This document shows, piece after piece, positions 7,591 through 16,434 of a stretch of DNA of 64,000 nt; within the stretch, counting starts at the first letter, position 1, and every line of letters begins with the position of its first letter. This DNA is from Ampullimonas aquatilis (lineage in GTDB: Bacteria; Pseudomonadota; Gammaproteobacteria; Burkholderiales; Burkholderiaceae_D), in assembly GCF_049675895.1 (NCBI RefSeq), contig NZ_CP183834.1, positions 1,550,001-1,614,000 of the forward strand, given 5' to 3'. The notes beneath the pieces were generated by a model, which was not told where the DNA came from, did not search any database, and saw nothing but the letters and a program-made list of their open reading frames with translations. A program made the translations under genes and the position numbers.

Positions 7591-9681
7591 ATGCTCAAAG
7601 GTTTTGCATTTGGCAAATACCGGGAAATCATCCTGGCAATTGCGTTTTTCATCATTCTGGATTTATCGGTACTGGTTCTGAGCTTTTTCATCTCGTTCCA
7701 GATTGCCAATGATGCTGTCTCGATCAATCTGGCTGGACGACAGCGCATGCTCACACAGCGCATGACCAAATCCTTGCTGACCCTGGACAGCGACCTCAAA
7801 CAGGCCAAACCCGCGGGCTCCAGCCTGGAAGAACTGCGCAACACCAGCAAGCTCTTTGGTGAAACCCTCAGCGCCTTCCAAAACGGCGCTCGGGTGATGG
7901 GCAGCAATAACCGTGAAGAATTTTTACCGGCGATTGAATCATCCGAAGGCCAGCAGTTTTTAAATCAGGCGCGCGATATCTGGTTGCCTTATCAGGTGAT
8001 TTTGGCCAAGGTGACCCAAGCGGGTTTTAATGCGACCCAGCTTGAAGAAGCCATTACCTATTCACGTGCCAACAATCTCAAATTGCTGGCCTTGATGAAT
8101 GATCTGACCTCACACTTGGAAATGGTGGCCAAGGACAAGGCCGATAAATTAAGGCTGGTGCAAACCATCGGCATTATCCTCGCACTGATGAATTTCTTTT
8201 TCATCCTGTTTAAATTTCTCGGGCGCTTGCAGGAAAATGACCGCAAGGTGGATCAGGCACGCAGCGAAATGGCCGAGATTTTGGGCACAGTGAAAGAAGG
8301 GCTGTTTTTGCTGGATCGTGAGTTCAAGATTGGGGCACAGCGTTCCGCCTCGCTGGAGCATGTGTTTGGCCAGATCATCCCGCAGCAGGCTGACTTCATT
8401 CAATTGCTGTCGGGACGGGTTGATCCCTCCACGCTCAATGCCACGCGTGACTACATCGAATTGCTGTTTGGCGATCGGGTCAAGGAGTCACTGGTCAAGG
8501 AGCTTAATCCGCTGACGCAAGTGGTGGTGCAAGTGCCCAATTTACGCGGCCAGATGACGACGCGTTATTTGGCTATCCAGTTCAGCCGCGTCAAACACAA
8601 TGACGAAGTGGTGCACTTGCTGGTGACGGTGCAGGATGTGACTGCTCAGGTAGAAACCGCCCAGACTGTCGAAACCCTGAAAACCCGCTCAACGACTGGC
8701 ATTGATGCGATTTTTGAATTGCTCAATCTGGGACCGGTACGTCTGCGTCAGTTTATTGTTTCGACCGAGTCGGCGCTCTCGGTGGTCAATCAGATGCTCA
8801 AGTCCAGTGACGGCCAGACCGCCAGCTACCGCAGTCAGGTTGATGCGATTTTCCGCACCGTGCATACACTCAAGGGCGAAGCCTCATCGCTGGGTTTGTC
8901 GATGTTTGAAAATCTGGCGCAACAGTTTGAAGCCGAGCTGCAAAAGATTCGCGGCAAAAATAATGTCAGCGGTGATGACTTGCTGTCACTGCTGGTACAG
9001 CTGGAAACCTTTATTGTGCAGACCCAGTCGGTGAAAGATCTGATTGAGCGGATTGATCTGCATATGAGTGATGCAATGGTCAAACGCACCCAACAGACCA
9101 TTTCGCAAGATGAAGCACTCAATCTCAAACAGGATTTGCAGCGCCTGGTGACGCGTGCGGCCACCGATGAAGGCAAGAAAATCGGCATGGCGATTGACCT
9201 CGATCCCTTCAGCCAGATTCCCGACAAGATCCGTGATTCGGTGCGTGAACTGGCCATTCAACTGGTGCGCAATGCCGTCGCGCATGGTATTGAGCCCTCT
9301 GGTGAGCGCCTGCAGCACAACAAGACGGAGGCTGGTGCAGTGACAGTTGCGCTCAAGGCGGTGGCACCGTTTGAATATGAGCTGTCGGTCAAGGATGATG
9401 GCCGTGGCCTGTCGCCTAAGGGCATTCGTGCTTCCCTGATTAGGAGTGGTCGCTACACCGAAGCGCAGCTGGCATCATTGGATGATCGTTCCATCCTGAA
9501 AAAGATTTTTGATCCGGGTATGAGTGCCGCCCCCGCCGCCAGCAAGAATAGCGGCTTTGGCGTGGGCATGGATATCATCAAACAAAAAATCCAGCAGATG
9601 GGCGCGCAACTGCGCATCACTACCAAAGAGCAGCGTTACACCCAGTTCTCGATTCGTTTCTCGATTCAAGGGCAACAGTGA
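7591..9681 (+). CDS. Membrane hybrid sensor: PilJ-type sensor, PAS, HPt and CheA-like ATPase
   Basis: A 696-residue signalling protein. A first membrane helix (about 11-37) is followed by a periplasmic PilJ/NIT-type sensor region starting with NLAGRQRMLTQRMTKSLL (about 46-63). A second helix lies at about 187-213, then a PAS-like region (about 225-355). An HPt domain carries the phosphorylatable His in VHTLKGEASS (about residue 424). The C-terminal HATPase has N-box ELAIQLVRNAVAHGI (about 552), G-box DDGRGL (about 602) and GFGVGMDI (about 655). It resembles CheA but has no CheW-like domain. It overlaps the next gene by 4 bases (GTGA), which encodes its likely response regulator. The PilJ-type motif is shared with nitrate-sensing proteins, so nitrate sensing is possible by context but unproven. 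Confidence 0.85.
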   Translation: MLKGFAFGKYREIILAIAFFIILDLSVLVLSFFISFQIANDAVSINLAGRQRMLTQRMTKSLLTLDSDLKQAKPAGSSLEELRNTSKLFGETLSAFQNGARVMGSNNREEFLPAIESSEGQQFLNQARDIWLPYQVILAKVTQAGFNATQLEEAITYSRANNLKLLALMNDLTSHLEMVAKDKADKLRLVQTIGIILALMNFFFILFKFLGRLQENDRKVDQARSEMAEILGTVKEGLFLLDREFKIGAQRSASLEHVFGQIIPQQADFIQLLSGRVDPSTLNATRDYIELLFGDRVKESLVKELNPLTQVVVQVPNLRGQMTTRYLAIQFSRVKHNDEVVHLLVTVQDVTAQVETAQTVETLKTRSTTGIDAIFELLNLGPVRLRQFIVSTESALSVVNQMLKSSDGQTASYRSQVDAIFRTVHTLKGEASSLGLSMFENLAQQFEAELQKIRGKNNVSGDDLLSLLVQLETFIVQTQSVKDLIERIDLHMSDAMVKRTQQTISQDEALNLKQDLQRLVTRAATDEGKKIGMAIDLDPFSQIPDKIRDSVRELAIQLVRNAVAHGIEPSGERLQHNKTEAGAVTVALKAVAPFEYELSVKDDGRGLSPKGIRASLIRSGRYTEAQLASLDDRSILKKIFDPGMSAAPAASKNSGFGVGMDIIKQKIQQMGAQLRITTKEQRYTQFSIRFSIQGQQ

Positions 9682-10046
9682 AACTGCTGATCGTTGATGA
9701 TTCCAACTTAATCCGTTCGCGTATTGCGCGGATCAGCCAGCATCCGGGCTTGCCTCCATTCAAGGTGGTTGGGCTGGCGCGTAATGGCACCGAAGCCATT
9801 GAGATGTGCATGCAGCATCAGCCGCAGATGGTAACAATGGACCTGACCATGCCCGAAATGGATGGTGCCACCTGTATCGAACAGCTGATCCGCTTCAATC
9901 CACGTATCAATATCCTGGTGATTTCTGCGTTGAATGACAAACCGACGGCAATCAAGGCCATCAAAAAAGGGGCGCGCGGTTTTCTGCACAAGCCTTTTAC
10001 CGATGATCAACTGATCAATGCCTTGCTGGAAATGCTTTTAGACTGA
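9678..10046 (+). CDS. CheY-like single-domain response regulator
   Basis: A 122-residue stand-alone receiver domain. LLIVDDSNLIRS supplies the acidic pocket, MVTMDLTMPEMDG the phospho-acceptor Asp (about residue 57), and FLHKPF the conserved Lys. There is no output domain. It begins with GTG overlapping the kinase stop, so the two are coupled; the HPt/ATPase kinase upstream is the obvious phosphodonor and the CheX-like protein downstream a likely phosphatase. Confidence 0.9.
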   Translation: MKLLIVDDSNLIRSRIARISQHPGLPPFKVVGLARNGTEAIEMCMQHQPQMVTMDLTMPEMDGATCIEQLIRFNPRINILVISALNDKPTAIKAIKKGARGFLHKPFTDDQLINALLEMLLD

Positions 10047-10055
10047 TTGGGTACC

Positions 10056-10586
10056 ATGAGCCATTTGAATGAAAACGAGTTGCGTGTATTTGTGGATGCG
10101 ATCAAACATCTGTTTGGCCAGATGACCCAATATCCCGCCGAAATTCGTTCTGCCTATCTGGGTAATTCGGAAATCAGCCAGACCTTGCTGGGCGAAGGTG
10201 CCGATGACACGATTGGCCAGAGCGATGACAACTATCTGCCCATGCCAGTCAACGACTATACCGGGTTGATCAAGGTATCGGGTGATTACACCGGCAGCGT
10301 TTACTTCACCGCACCACGCCATATGATGCTGGCATTTTTGCTGGAGTCGGGCGAAACCGAAACCACCGACAGCAATTTGCTGGATGCCGTGGGTGAGATT
10401 GCCAACACCATTTCAGGCAATGTGCGTCAGCATTTTGGTGAAACGCTGGAAATTTCGCCTCCTGTACTGTGTCGTGGTGATCGCCATTTATCCAGCATGG
10501 GCGTGCGTGACCGGCCCTTTATCATCAACCTGGCCTGGCAGCAATATGAGGCGAGCGTGGTGGTGGATATTGATGAAGTGCATTGA
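10056..10586 (+). CDS. CheX/CheC-like phosphatase domain protein
   Basis: A 176-residue protein with the CheX/CheC fold signature: LDAVGEIANTISGNVRQ around residues 112-128 contains the Glu and Asn positions used by CheX to remove phosphate from CheY-P. The C-terminal half also looks CheX-like (SSMGVRDRPFIINLAW). ATG 10056 is used; a TTG at 10047 is in frame but less likely. It follows the CheY-like regulator by 9 bases, so the three genes form a compact phosphorelay with its own off-switch. Fully cytoplasmic. Confidence 0.8.
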   Translation: MSHLNENELRVFVDAIKHLFGQMTQYPAEIRSAYLGNSEISQTLLGEGADDTIGQSDDNYLPMPVNDYTGLIKVSGDYTGSVYFTAPRHMMLAFLLESGETETTDSNLLDAVGEIANTISGNVRQHFGETLEISPPVLCRGDRHLSSMGVRDRPFIINLAWQQYEASVVVDIDEVH

Positions 10587-10780
10587 GCACAGGTATTGAG
10601 CGCTGGCACTGAGATAGGCAGGCTTGACGCAGTCATTTATTTCAAATTGCGTTCTGCATCCACTTATTTTGAATTGCAATGGATCTGTATCATTGAGTCA
10701 TTCGCCACTCATCGTTAATCAAAATGATGGGGGTATATCTGAAATTTACCTGATCAGGTAAGTAAAATGGATCTCTGTAA

Positions 10781-10801
10781 AAATACCCTATAAGAGTATT
10801 T
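10781..10801 (-). terminator. Intrinsic terminator of aroQ
   Basis: On the minus strand AAATAC and GTATTT pair across a 9-base loop and are followed by TTTTACAG. The hairpin overlaps the aroQ stop codon (10800-10802). A separate perfect 16-bp palindrome, TTACCTGATCAGGTAA, lies beside it at 10746-10761. Confidence 0.65.
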
Positions 10802-11240
10802 ATTTTCTCAATAAGGTCAGCATGCCATGCAAGGCCAGCAGATAACCACCGGTACCCAGGCCGGCAATCACCCCCTCAGCGACCGATGATACATACGAAT
10901 GATGGCGAAATGGCTCGCGCTTGTGGATATTGGAAATATGCACTTCAATCACTGGCAAGTCCACACCCTTGAGAGCATCATGCAGCGCGACCGAAGTATG
11001 GGTGAGGCCACCCGGATTGATCACAATCCCTTGATATACACCACGCGCTTCGTGAATCCAGTCAATCAGCACGCCTTCATGGTTGGTCTGGCGAAACTCA
11101 ATTTTCACCTCGTTATCCTGCCCCCAGGCCAGACATTGAGCCGCCACATCTTCCAATGTTGCCGAGCCATAAATATGCGGCTCGCGCGTGCCGAGCAGAT
11201 TCAGGTTGGGGCCGTTCAATACGAGGATAGCGTCGCTCAT
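10800..11240 (-). CDS. aroQ: Type II 3-dehydroquinate dehydratase
   Basis: A 146-residue enzyme of the shikimate pathway, converting 3-dehydroquinate to 3-dehydroshikimate. Diagnostic motifs are LVLNGPNLNLLGTREPHIYG at the N-terminus (with the catalytic Arg and Tyr), EFRQTNHEG, INPGGLTHTSVAL and EVHISNIHKREPFRHHSY, which carries the catalytic His. Length is normal for the dodecameric type II enzyme. It is transcribed alone on the minus strand. In many betaproteobacteria aroQ precedes accB; that neighbour is absent here. Confidence 0.96.
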   Translation of the reverse strand: MSDAILVLNGPNLNLLGTREPHIYGSATLEDVAAQCLAWGQDNEVKIEFRQTNHEGVLIDWIHEARGVYQGIVINPGGLTHTSVALHDALKGVDLPVIEVHISNIHKREPFRHHSYVSSVAEGVIAGLGTGGYLLALHGMLTLLRK

Positions 11241-11467
11241 GCGTGGTTTCCTGTGGGTTGATGCAAAAAGTGGTTGGTTTTCGTCGTTGCCAGGCTAGCG
11301 TTTGGGTATGGCGTTTAAAACGACTGATGCCGCAGATTATCGCCCAATCGGGCTGATTGGGAAGAGGGAGATGTGGTTAGAGTGAAAAAGATGGGACAAA
11401 TTGATGGTTAAACTTTTTGGAAAAAGTCACGTTACCCACCATGCCAGTCATTTTGAGGTCGCAAATA

Positions 11468-11502
11468 AAAAGCGCCGTCGTCTGAACAGGCAACGGCGCT
11501 TT
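11468..11502 (-). terminator. Intrinsic terminator of the small gene at 11532
   Basis: AAAGCGCCGT and ACGGCGCTTT form a 10-bp stem; on the minus strand it is followed by TTTATTT. It lies 30 bases downstream of the stop of the minus-strand gene 11532-11864. Confidence 0.85.
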
Positions 11503-11531
11503 CATGCAGTATGAACCGCTGTCAGCAGTCT

Positions 11532-11864
11532 TTAAGACTTGGCAGACTCATTGACGCGTTGCAGTACCTCACGCATGGCCTGCTCGGAATGCAGGCTGGC
11601 CTCCAACTGTGAGCGGCACAGACCCGCATATTCATAATGCAGGTTTTCATACAAGGCCGCCGTCGCAGGATACTGCTCCAGCATGGCCTTGAACTCATCG
11701 CTCGGCGTTTCCTGGCTGATGGCCAGTGTCAGGTGTTGCACCACACTACGGTACTGCTCGGCGTTGAACGAACTGTTATTGCATTCCAGATGTTCCAATA
11801 GGCGCGAGAGCATCAGAATGACCTTGAGGCTTTCTGGCAGGGTTTCAAGTCGGATGGGATTCAT
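11532..11864 (-). CDS. Small hypothetical protein
   Basis: A 110-residue soluble, mostly helical, acidic protein that I do not recognise. The frame is open further upstream to 12044, but the ATG at 11864 has a perfect AAGGAG four bases before it and is clearly the start. A sigma-70 promoter fits upstream: TTGACA (11933-11928 on the minus strand), 16-base spacer, TGTTAT (11911-11906). A good terminator follows. With its own promoter, ribosome site and terminator it is a real monocistronic gene. No signal peptide, membrane segment or metal-binding motif is visible. Confidence 0.75.
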   Translation of the reverse strand: MNPIRLETLPESLKVILMLSRLLEHLECNNSSFNAEQYRSVVQHLTLAISQETPSDEFKAMLEQYPATAALYENLHYEYAGLCRSQLEASLHSEQAMREVLQRVNESAKS

Positions 11865-11905
11865 AGGGCTCCTTGCGATCACGGTGTGATCTTGACATCG
11901 TCTTG

Positions 11906-11933
11906 ATAACAAGATGGGGTATTGTCGTGTCAA
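11906..11933 (-). promoter_or_regulatory. Sigma-70 promoter of the small hypothetical gene
   Basis: On the minus strand TTGACA (perfect -35), 16-base spacer and TGTTAT (-10). Transcription should begin near 11899, leaving a leader of about 35 bases before the ATG at 11864. Confidence 0.6.
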
Positions 11934-12112
11934 TTCAAGGGCTATCTCAAGCCAGACCAACAAGTTTCTTATTGACTTACTTGCCACACAATCAATTTGA
12001 CATGAGAAACTGTCATCCTGGTCTGACAGACAGGTGTCAGTCACCTTGTTAGGCTTGTGCCTACGCTGTCTGGCTGAGTGATTCAGTCAGCTTGCCAACC
12101 CGGGAGTGAAAC

Positions 12113-13504
12113 ATGGAATTTGTGATTGTGCTGGCCGCGCTGGCCTTTTTGATGTTGATTGCCTACCGAGGTTACAGCGTGATTCTGTTTGCACCAGTGG
12201 CGGCTTTGGCTGCTGTGTTGCTGACTAGTCCGATGTCGGTTGCACCGGTGTATTCGGGCCTGTTCATGGAAAAAATGGTGGAGTTTGTCAAACTCTACTT
12301 TCCGGTGTTTGTGCTGGGTGCGGTGTTTGGCAAGGTGATTGAGTTGTCGGGTTTTTCGCGCTCAATCGTCACCGCGGTAATTGGTCTGGTCGGGCAGGAA
12401 AGGGCGATGTTGTCGATTGTGCTGGTGGCCGCCTTGCTGACCTATGGTGGGGTGTCACTGTTTGTGGCGGTGTTTGCGGTTTATCCCTTTGCCGCCGAAA
12501 TGTTTCGTCAGGGGCAAATTCCCAAGCGGCTGATTCCGGGCACGATTGCCTTGGGCGCTTTCAGCTTTACGATGGATTCGGTGCCCGGCACACCGCAGAT
12601 TCAAAATATCATTCCCACCACCTTTTTTCATACCGACACCTGGGCAGCGCCCTGGCTGGGTGGACTGTCATCGTTGTATATTTTGACGGTGGGTTTGCTG
12701 TACTTGAACTGGCGTCGGCGTCGTGCCGTGGCTCAACAGGAAGGCTATGGCACCAATCTGCTCAATGAGCCAGCTGCGCCAGTGTCAGGTAATCTGGTGA
12801 GTCCCTGGATTGCCCTGGCACCGCTTCTGGTTGTGGGCGTGATGAACAAGTTTTTTACCTTCTGGATTCCTTCAGTGTATGGCAAAACCTTTACCGTGGC
12901 ACTGGCTGGTGCCAAAGCGCCCATCACGGCCGATATTGGCAAGGTGACGGCCATCTGGTCGGTTGAAGCGGCCTTGTTGCTGGGTATTTTGACGGTCTTG
13001 CTGTTTGCCTGGAAACCGGTCATGCAGGAGTTTGCCGAAGGTAGTAAAGCCGCAGTAGGCGGTGCTTTGCTGGCCTCCATGAATACCGCTTCTGAATATG
13101 GTTTTGGTGCAGTGATTGCCAGCTTGCCCGGTTTTTTGGTGATTGCCGATGCACTGCGCAGCATTCCCAACCCGTTGCTCAATGAAGCCATTACTGTAAC
13201 CACCCTGGCTGGTATTACCGGCTCAGCCTCTGGCGGCTTGGGGATTGCACTGGCCGCAATGGCCGACACCTTTATCAGCCACGCGCAAGCAGCGGGCATT
13301 CCAATGGAGGTCTTGCACCGGATTGCCTCGATGGCCAGCGGCGGGATGGATACGTTACCGCATAATGGTGCGGTGATCACATTACTTGGTGTCACGGGGC
13401 TGACGCACAAACAGGCCTACAAAGATATTTTTGCCATTACGCTCATCAAGACCAGTGCGGTGCTAGTGGCGATTATATTATACTATATTTTTGGCATTGT
13501 GTGA
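12113..13504 (+). CDS. GntP-family permease
   Basis: A 463-residue inner-membrane transporter of the GntP family (gluconate and short hydroxy-acid/ketone-body type proton symporters). It is hydrophobic throughout with about 12 predicted segments. Landmarks include LTYGGVSLFVAVFAVYPFAAEMF, FTMDSVPGTPQIQNIIPT and, near the C-terminus, GITGSASGGLGIALAAM and MASGGMDTLPHNGAVITLL, which are typical of the family. The ATG follows GGGAG at good spacing. The substrate is unknown: no enzyme gene for gluconate or hydroxybutyrate stands beside it. Its stop lies one base from the end of the convergent PLD-nuclease gene. Confidence 0.85.
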   Translation: MEFVIVLAALAFLMLIAYRGYSVILFAPVAALAAVLLTSPMSVAPVYSGLFMEKMVEFVKLYFPVFVLGAVFGKVIELSGFSRSIVTAVIGLVGQERAMLSIVLVAALLTYGGVSLFVAVFAVYPFAAEMFRQGQIPKRLIPGTIALGAFSFTMDSVPGTPQIQNIIPTTFFHTDTWAAPWLGGLSSLYILTVGLLYLNWRRRRAVAQQEGYGTNLLNEPAAPVSGNLVSPWIALAPLLVVGVMNKFFTFWIPSVYGKTFTVALAGAKAPITADIGKVTAIWSVEAALLLGILTVLLFAWKPVMQEFAEGSKAAVGGALLASMNTASEYGFGAVIASLPGFLVIADALRSIPNPLLNEAITVTTLAGITGSASGGLGIALAAMADTFISHAQAAGIPMEVLHRIASMASGGMDTLPHNGAVITLLGVTGLTHKQAYKDIFAITLIKTSAVLVAIILYYIFGIV

Positions 13505-13505
13505 T

Positions 13506-15527
13506 TTAGGGTTTACACCAATCATTATTTTGCCAACCATTTTTTTTTAAATTTTTTATAAAAAAAGAGGCAGCTTGTTCACCTGAATCTATTTCAGATA
13601 AATCTTGGAATTTTGTCATTATGCTTTTAGCAACAAGAGAATTTTTCCTTGTTTGATTTGATGATATAAGCGCTGTTACAGACTCAAAAAATGTTTCTTG
13701 AAATTCTGTTGTCACTACAGTATCCCCCCAAATTTCTGGCATAACCTCCGCAATTAAGGGTTGACTTAATCGTTTAAGAAAGTCGTCATCATCAAGTCGA
13801 TTCTTTAGTCTTAAAATAAAACTTTCAAAAAGTTCTAGATCCTGATACCCATAGTCCAGATTTTTTTTATGTTTAGACCATTCTTTTTGTAAAGGTATGT
13901 CAACGTTATTGAATAGTTCTTCAACATCAGTTATGTAATCTTTGTATGCCTTTTCAACAATGTTGTTGTTTAATAAATTTTTAAAGTCTAGCCATTTTTT
14001 TCGTGTTGATTTTGATTTTTTTTCAATATCTATATCAACTTGATCTGCATATTGAGAGGGAACCCACTGACCAAGACAAGTTTGAACAGCCAACCTTTTT
14101 AATCTTAGTACTCTTTCGATATGTGAGTCATCGTCATTGATTTTTAAAGCCGCTTTTAAGCTAAAAGCTGGAAAGGCTTCAGAGGTTTTACTGGAGTTTC
14201 TTAATTTGATATTCGATGTCAAAGATTGTTTTTGGGAAGTCGATAGTTTGAGAAATAATGTGTTGAACGGATTGTACGTGGTAGAGACACTATGTGTTGG
14301 CTTGTAATACAAAACGCCAGTTCGAAAGAAGTTAATTAAATTTTTTATCTTCTTTTCGTTTCTAGCATCTTTTAGCGAAATACTTTCATTTTTCCAAATT
14401 TCTTCAAAATAGAACTCTAAATCGTTAATCTGACTTAATTGAACTACGCACTCTTCATTTGTTCCATCATGAGCATTTGTAGTTGCGTTTGCTGAACCAA
14501 TGATTCCATATTGTTTGGTAGGTGAACGAAAAAGAAATAATTTAGTATGAAATAACGTATATGAAGAAACAAGTTGAATTTCGACGTTCCTATTTAAGGT
14601 TATTTTTTCTAATTCGTCAATTTGAGTAGCAAGTCGTCGCCCACCTAATGCTTGTATAACTATGCGAATTTTACTAGTTCTATTTTTAATTAATTTAAGC
14701 AAAAAACTTGTATCGTAATACGCAGTGGCTATACAAATCGTGCTATGGTTCCCATCAATCTGCTGAATGATATCTTCCAAAAATTTAAACCCATAAGTTT
14801 TGATATTCCCTTTGGCGTTTCTTGTTGATAGAACGTTAATACTATCAAACTGGTCATGTTGTTTTTTCTTACTGGGTGTTTTTTTGCTGAAATTGTCACC
14901 AACATTTTCGACTTCTAGATAATCATGAATTTGATCAATTAGGTATGCACGTCTGCCAATTGAATTCATTCCAAGAATTTCACATGCATATTTAATTTCT
15001 GTTTCTCGCATTTCTGCAAGCAATTCCTCAGGATAAATACGTCTTTTCCTAGAAATTATTTTTTTTAAGTCATCACGTTTCCTACCATCAATAACCTCAT
15101 CACTCAGATCGTATTCTTTGATGATATTGCGTAAGGTAACAATTTCCATTGCTTCTATTAATTTTCTTTTGATTTCCTGTCTTGATAAATAGAACTTTGA
15201 ATCAGCAATACATTCTTTTTCATTTGAAAAATCTATTTCATTAATGGAATCGTTTACTGATTCATCATCTTTAAGCTGCAGTCGATCTATGAGCACAGAC
15301 TTACGTCCTATGACCGAGATACCAACTTGAGAACAAATATCTTTGACTTCAGGTTCTGATAAACGTGTTAATAAATAATCTGTCGTTACTCTTCGTTTGT
15401 TAGATAGGATTTTTCTCATTGATTCACTAGATCGCTTATCACAATCAAAATCTAGCTCAAACTTAATTACACATTCAGATAATCTTATGCGATCAAATTT
15501 TGTAAGAACCCTTTGCTTTAGCTTCAT
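13506..15527 (-). CDS. AT-rich PLD-family nuclease-like protein with duplicated SAP-like motifs
   Basis: A 673-residue protein, much richer in A/T and in Lys, Asn and Ile than its neighbours. Two related segments 117 residues apart (about 45-83 and 162-200) each contain RR-x-LL and a helix-turn-helix ending in IGRKSVLIDRL or IGRRAYLIDQI; these resemble SAP or SAP-like nucleic-acid-binding motifs. A single phospholipase-D-type core follows (about 245-375): FHTKLFLF with H327 and K329, then GSANATTNA (344-352) and NEE (357-359). The usual Asp of HKD is missing, as in several PLD nucleases that act as dimers. The C-terminal 300 residues are unrecognised, with WxxSQYADQ near 500. No signal peptide. 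I infer a DNA-acting, possibly defence, nuclease; this is not shown. Confidence 0.6.
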   Translation of the reverse strand: MKLKQRVLTKFDRIRLSECVIKFELDFDCDKRSSESMRKILSNKRRVTTDYLLTRLSEPEVKDICSQVGISVIGRKSVLIDRLQLKDDESVNDSINEIDFSNEKECIADSKFYLSRQEIKRKLIEAMEIVTLRNIIKEYDLSDEVIDGRKRDDLKKIISRKRRIYPEELLAEMRETEIKYACEILGMNSIGRRAYLIDQIHDYLEVENVGDNFSKKTPSKKKQHDQFDSINVLSTRNAKGNIKTYGFKFLEDIIQQIDGNHSTICIATAYYDTSFLLKLIKNRTSKIRIVIQALGGRRLATQIDELEKITLNRNVEIQLVSSYTLFHTKLFLFRSPTKQYGIIGSANATTNAHDGTNEECVVQLSQINDLEFYFEEIWKNESISLKDARNEKKIKNLINFFRTGVLYYKPTHSVSTTYNPFNTLFLKLSTSQKQSLTSNIKLRNSSKTSEAFPAFSLKAALKINDDDSHIERVLRLKRLAVQTCLGQWVPSQYADQVDIDIEKKSKSTRKKWLDFKNLLNNNIVEKAYKDYITDVEELFNNVDIPLQKEWSKHKKNLDYGYQDLELFESFILRLKNRLDDDDFLKRLSQPLIAEVMPEIWGDTVVTTEFQETFFESVTALISSNQTRKNSLVAKSIMTKFQDLSEIDSGEQAASFFIKNLKKNGWQNNDWCKP

Positions 15528-15580
15528 TTGAATCTTCTATGAATTAGTCTCTTACTGAAGAGTGAACTGACAGATTTTTA

Positions 15581-16048
15581 TTACTTCACGCCCAGCAGTT
15601 CAACATCAAATACCAGTGTGGCATTGGGTGGAATCACGCCGCCAGCACCACGTGCGCCATAGCCCATTTCAGGTGGGATGATCAGGGTACGCTGACCGCC
15701 GATTTTCATGCCGTCCACGCCTTTATCCCAACCTTGAATCACACGGCCAGCGCCAAGTGGGAAGTCAAAAGGCTGACCACGATCGCGTGAGCTGTCAAAC
15801 TTGGCACCATGATGATCAGGTGCAGCGGCATCGTACAACCAGCCGGTGTAATGAACGGAAACCTGTTTGCCTGCGCTGGCAGTATCGCCTTCGCCGACCT
15901 TGACATCAGTGATGATAAGTTCTGACATGGTGCTCGCTTTCTGAGGAGTAGCTGCCTGCTGTTGCGAGCAGGCGGTGGTTGAAACCAAAATGACAGCGCC
16001 AACACAGGCTATCAATAATGGGTTGATGAATAGTTTGGAGAGACGCAT
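15581..16048 (-). CDS. FKBP-type peptidyl-prolyl isomerase lipoprotein
   Basis: A 155-residue FKBP-type prolyl isomerase with a lipoprotein signal: hydrophobic segment then STTAC as lipobox (Cys at about 27). The catalytic domain has VSVHYTGWLYD, FDSSRDRGQPFDFPLGAGRVIQGWD, GGQRTLIIPPEMGYGARG and VIPPNATLVFDVELL, which keep the known active-site aromatic residues. It is expected to assist protein folding in the periplasm. Transcribed alone on the minus strand, 53 bases downstream of the PLD gene's start on the same strand. GC content is normal, so the island boundary lies between these two genes. Confidence 0.92.
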   Translation of the reverse strand: MRLSKLFINPLLIACVGAVILVSTTACSQQQAATPQKASTMSELIITDVKVGEGDTASAGKQVSVHYTGWLYDAAAPDHHGAKFDSSRDRGQPFDFPLGAGRVIQGWDKGVDGMKIGGQRTLIIPPEMGYGARGAGGVIPPNATLVFDVELLGVK

Positions 16049-16434
16049 TGATTATCCTGTTTGTGGGTCAAGCCAGTCGACAAGTGTAGCCCAATTGCGA
16101 TGCTTTGGCCTAGGTGAGCTATTTTTCGAGAGTTTGTTATCAATGTATTGATGAATATATGCCACAACTAGCCTGAGTGTTTGTCGAGCCTGGCAAACTG
16201 GCTCGCCAGGTTAGAGGTTACATGTTCGTGAGCCCAACAAATAGCCAATAGCTTTAGTGCTTTTCTACTTAGGTAAAAACGCAGATTAACGATAGCGGTA
16301 ATGATTTTAATGCATACAGGCAAATTGCCTGAAGAACAGGCACAGACGAAATAATCATGATTATCATGATGTGGGTTGGTAAGGCTGTATAGATAATAAT
16401 TGGGTGAAAAATGATTACATTAGGAGGCAAAAAT
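16049..16434. other. Intergenic region between the FKBP gene and the DUF1800 pseudogene
   Basis: No gene is seen. It contains a CAGGCAA/TTGCCTG inverted repeat around one central base (16317-16331) and a perfect 14-bp palindrome ATAATCATGATTAT (16351-16364), both upstream of the DUF1800/DUF1501 pair and possibly operators. AGGAGG at 16422-16427 is the ribosome site for the ATG at 16435. Confidence 0.5.

Noticed and set aside
11865..12044. 60-residue N-terminal extension of the small protein at 11532
   Set aside because: It would include the promoter; the internal ATG has AAGGAG at ideal distance.
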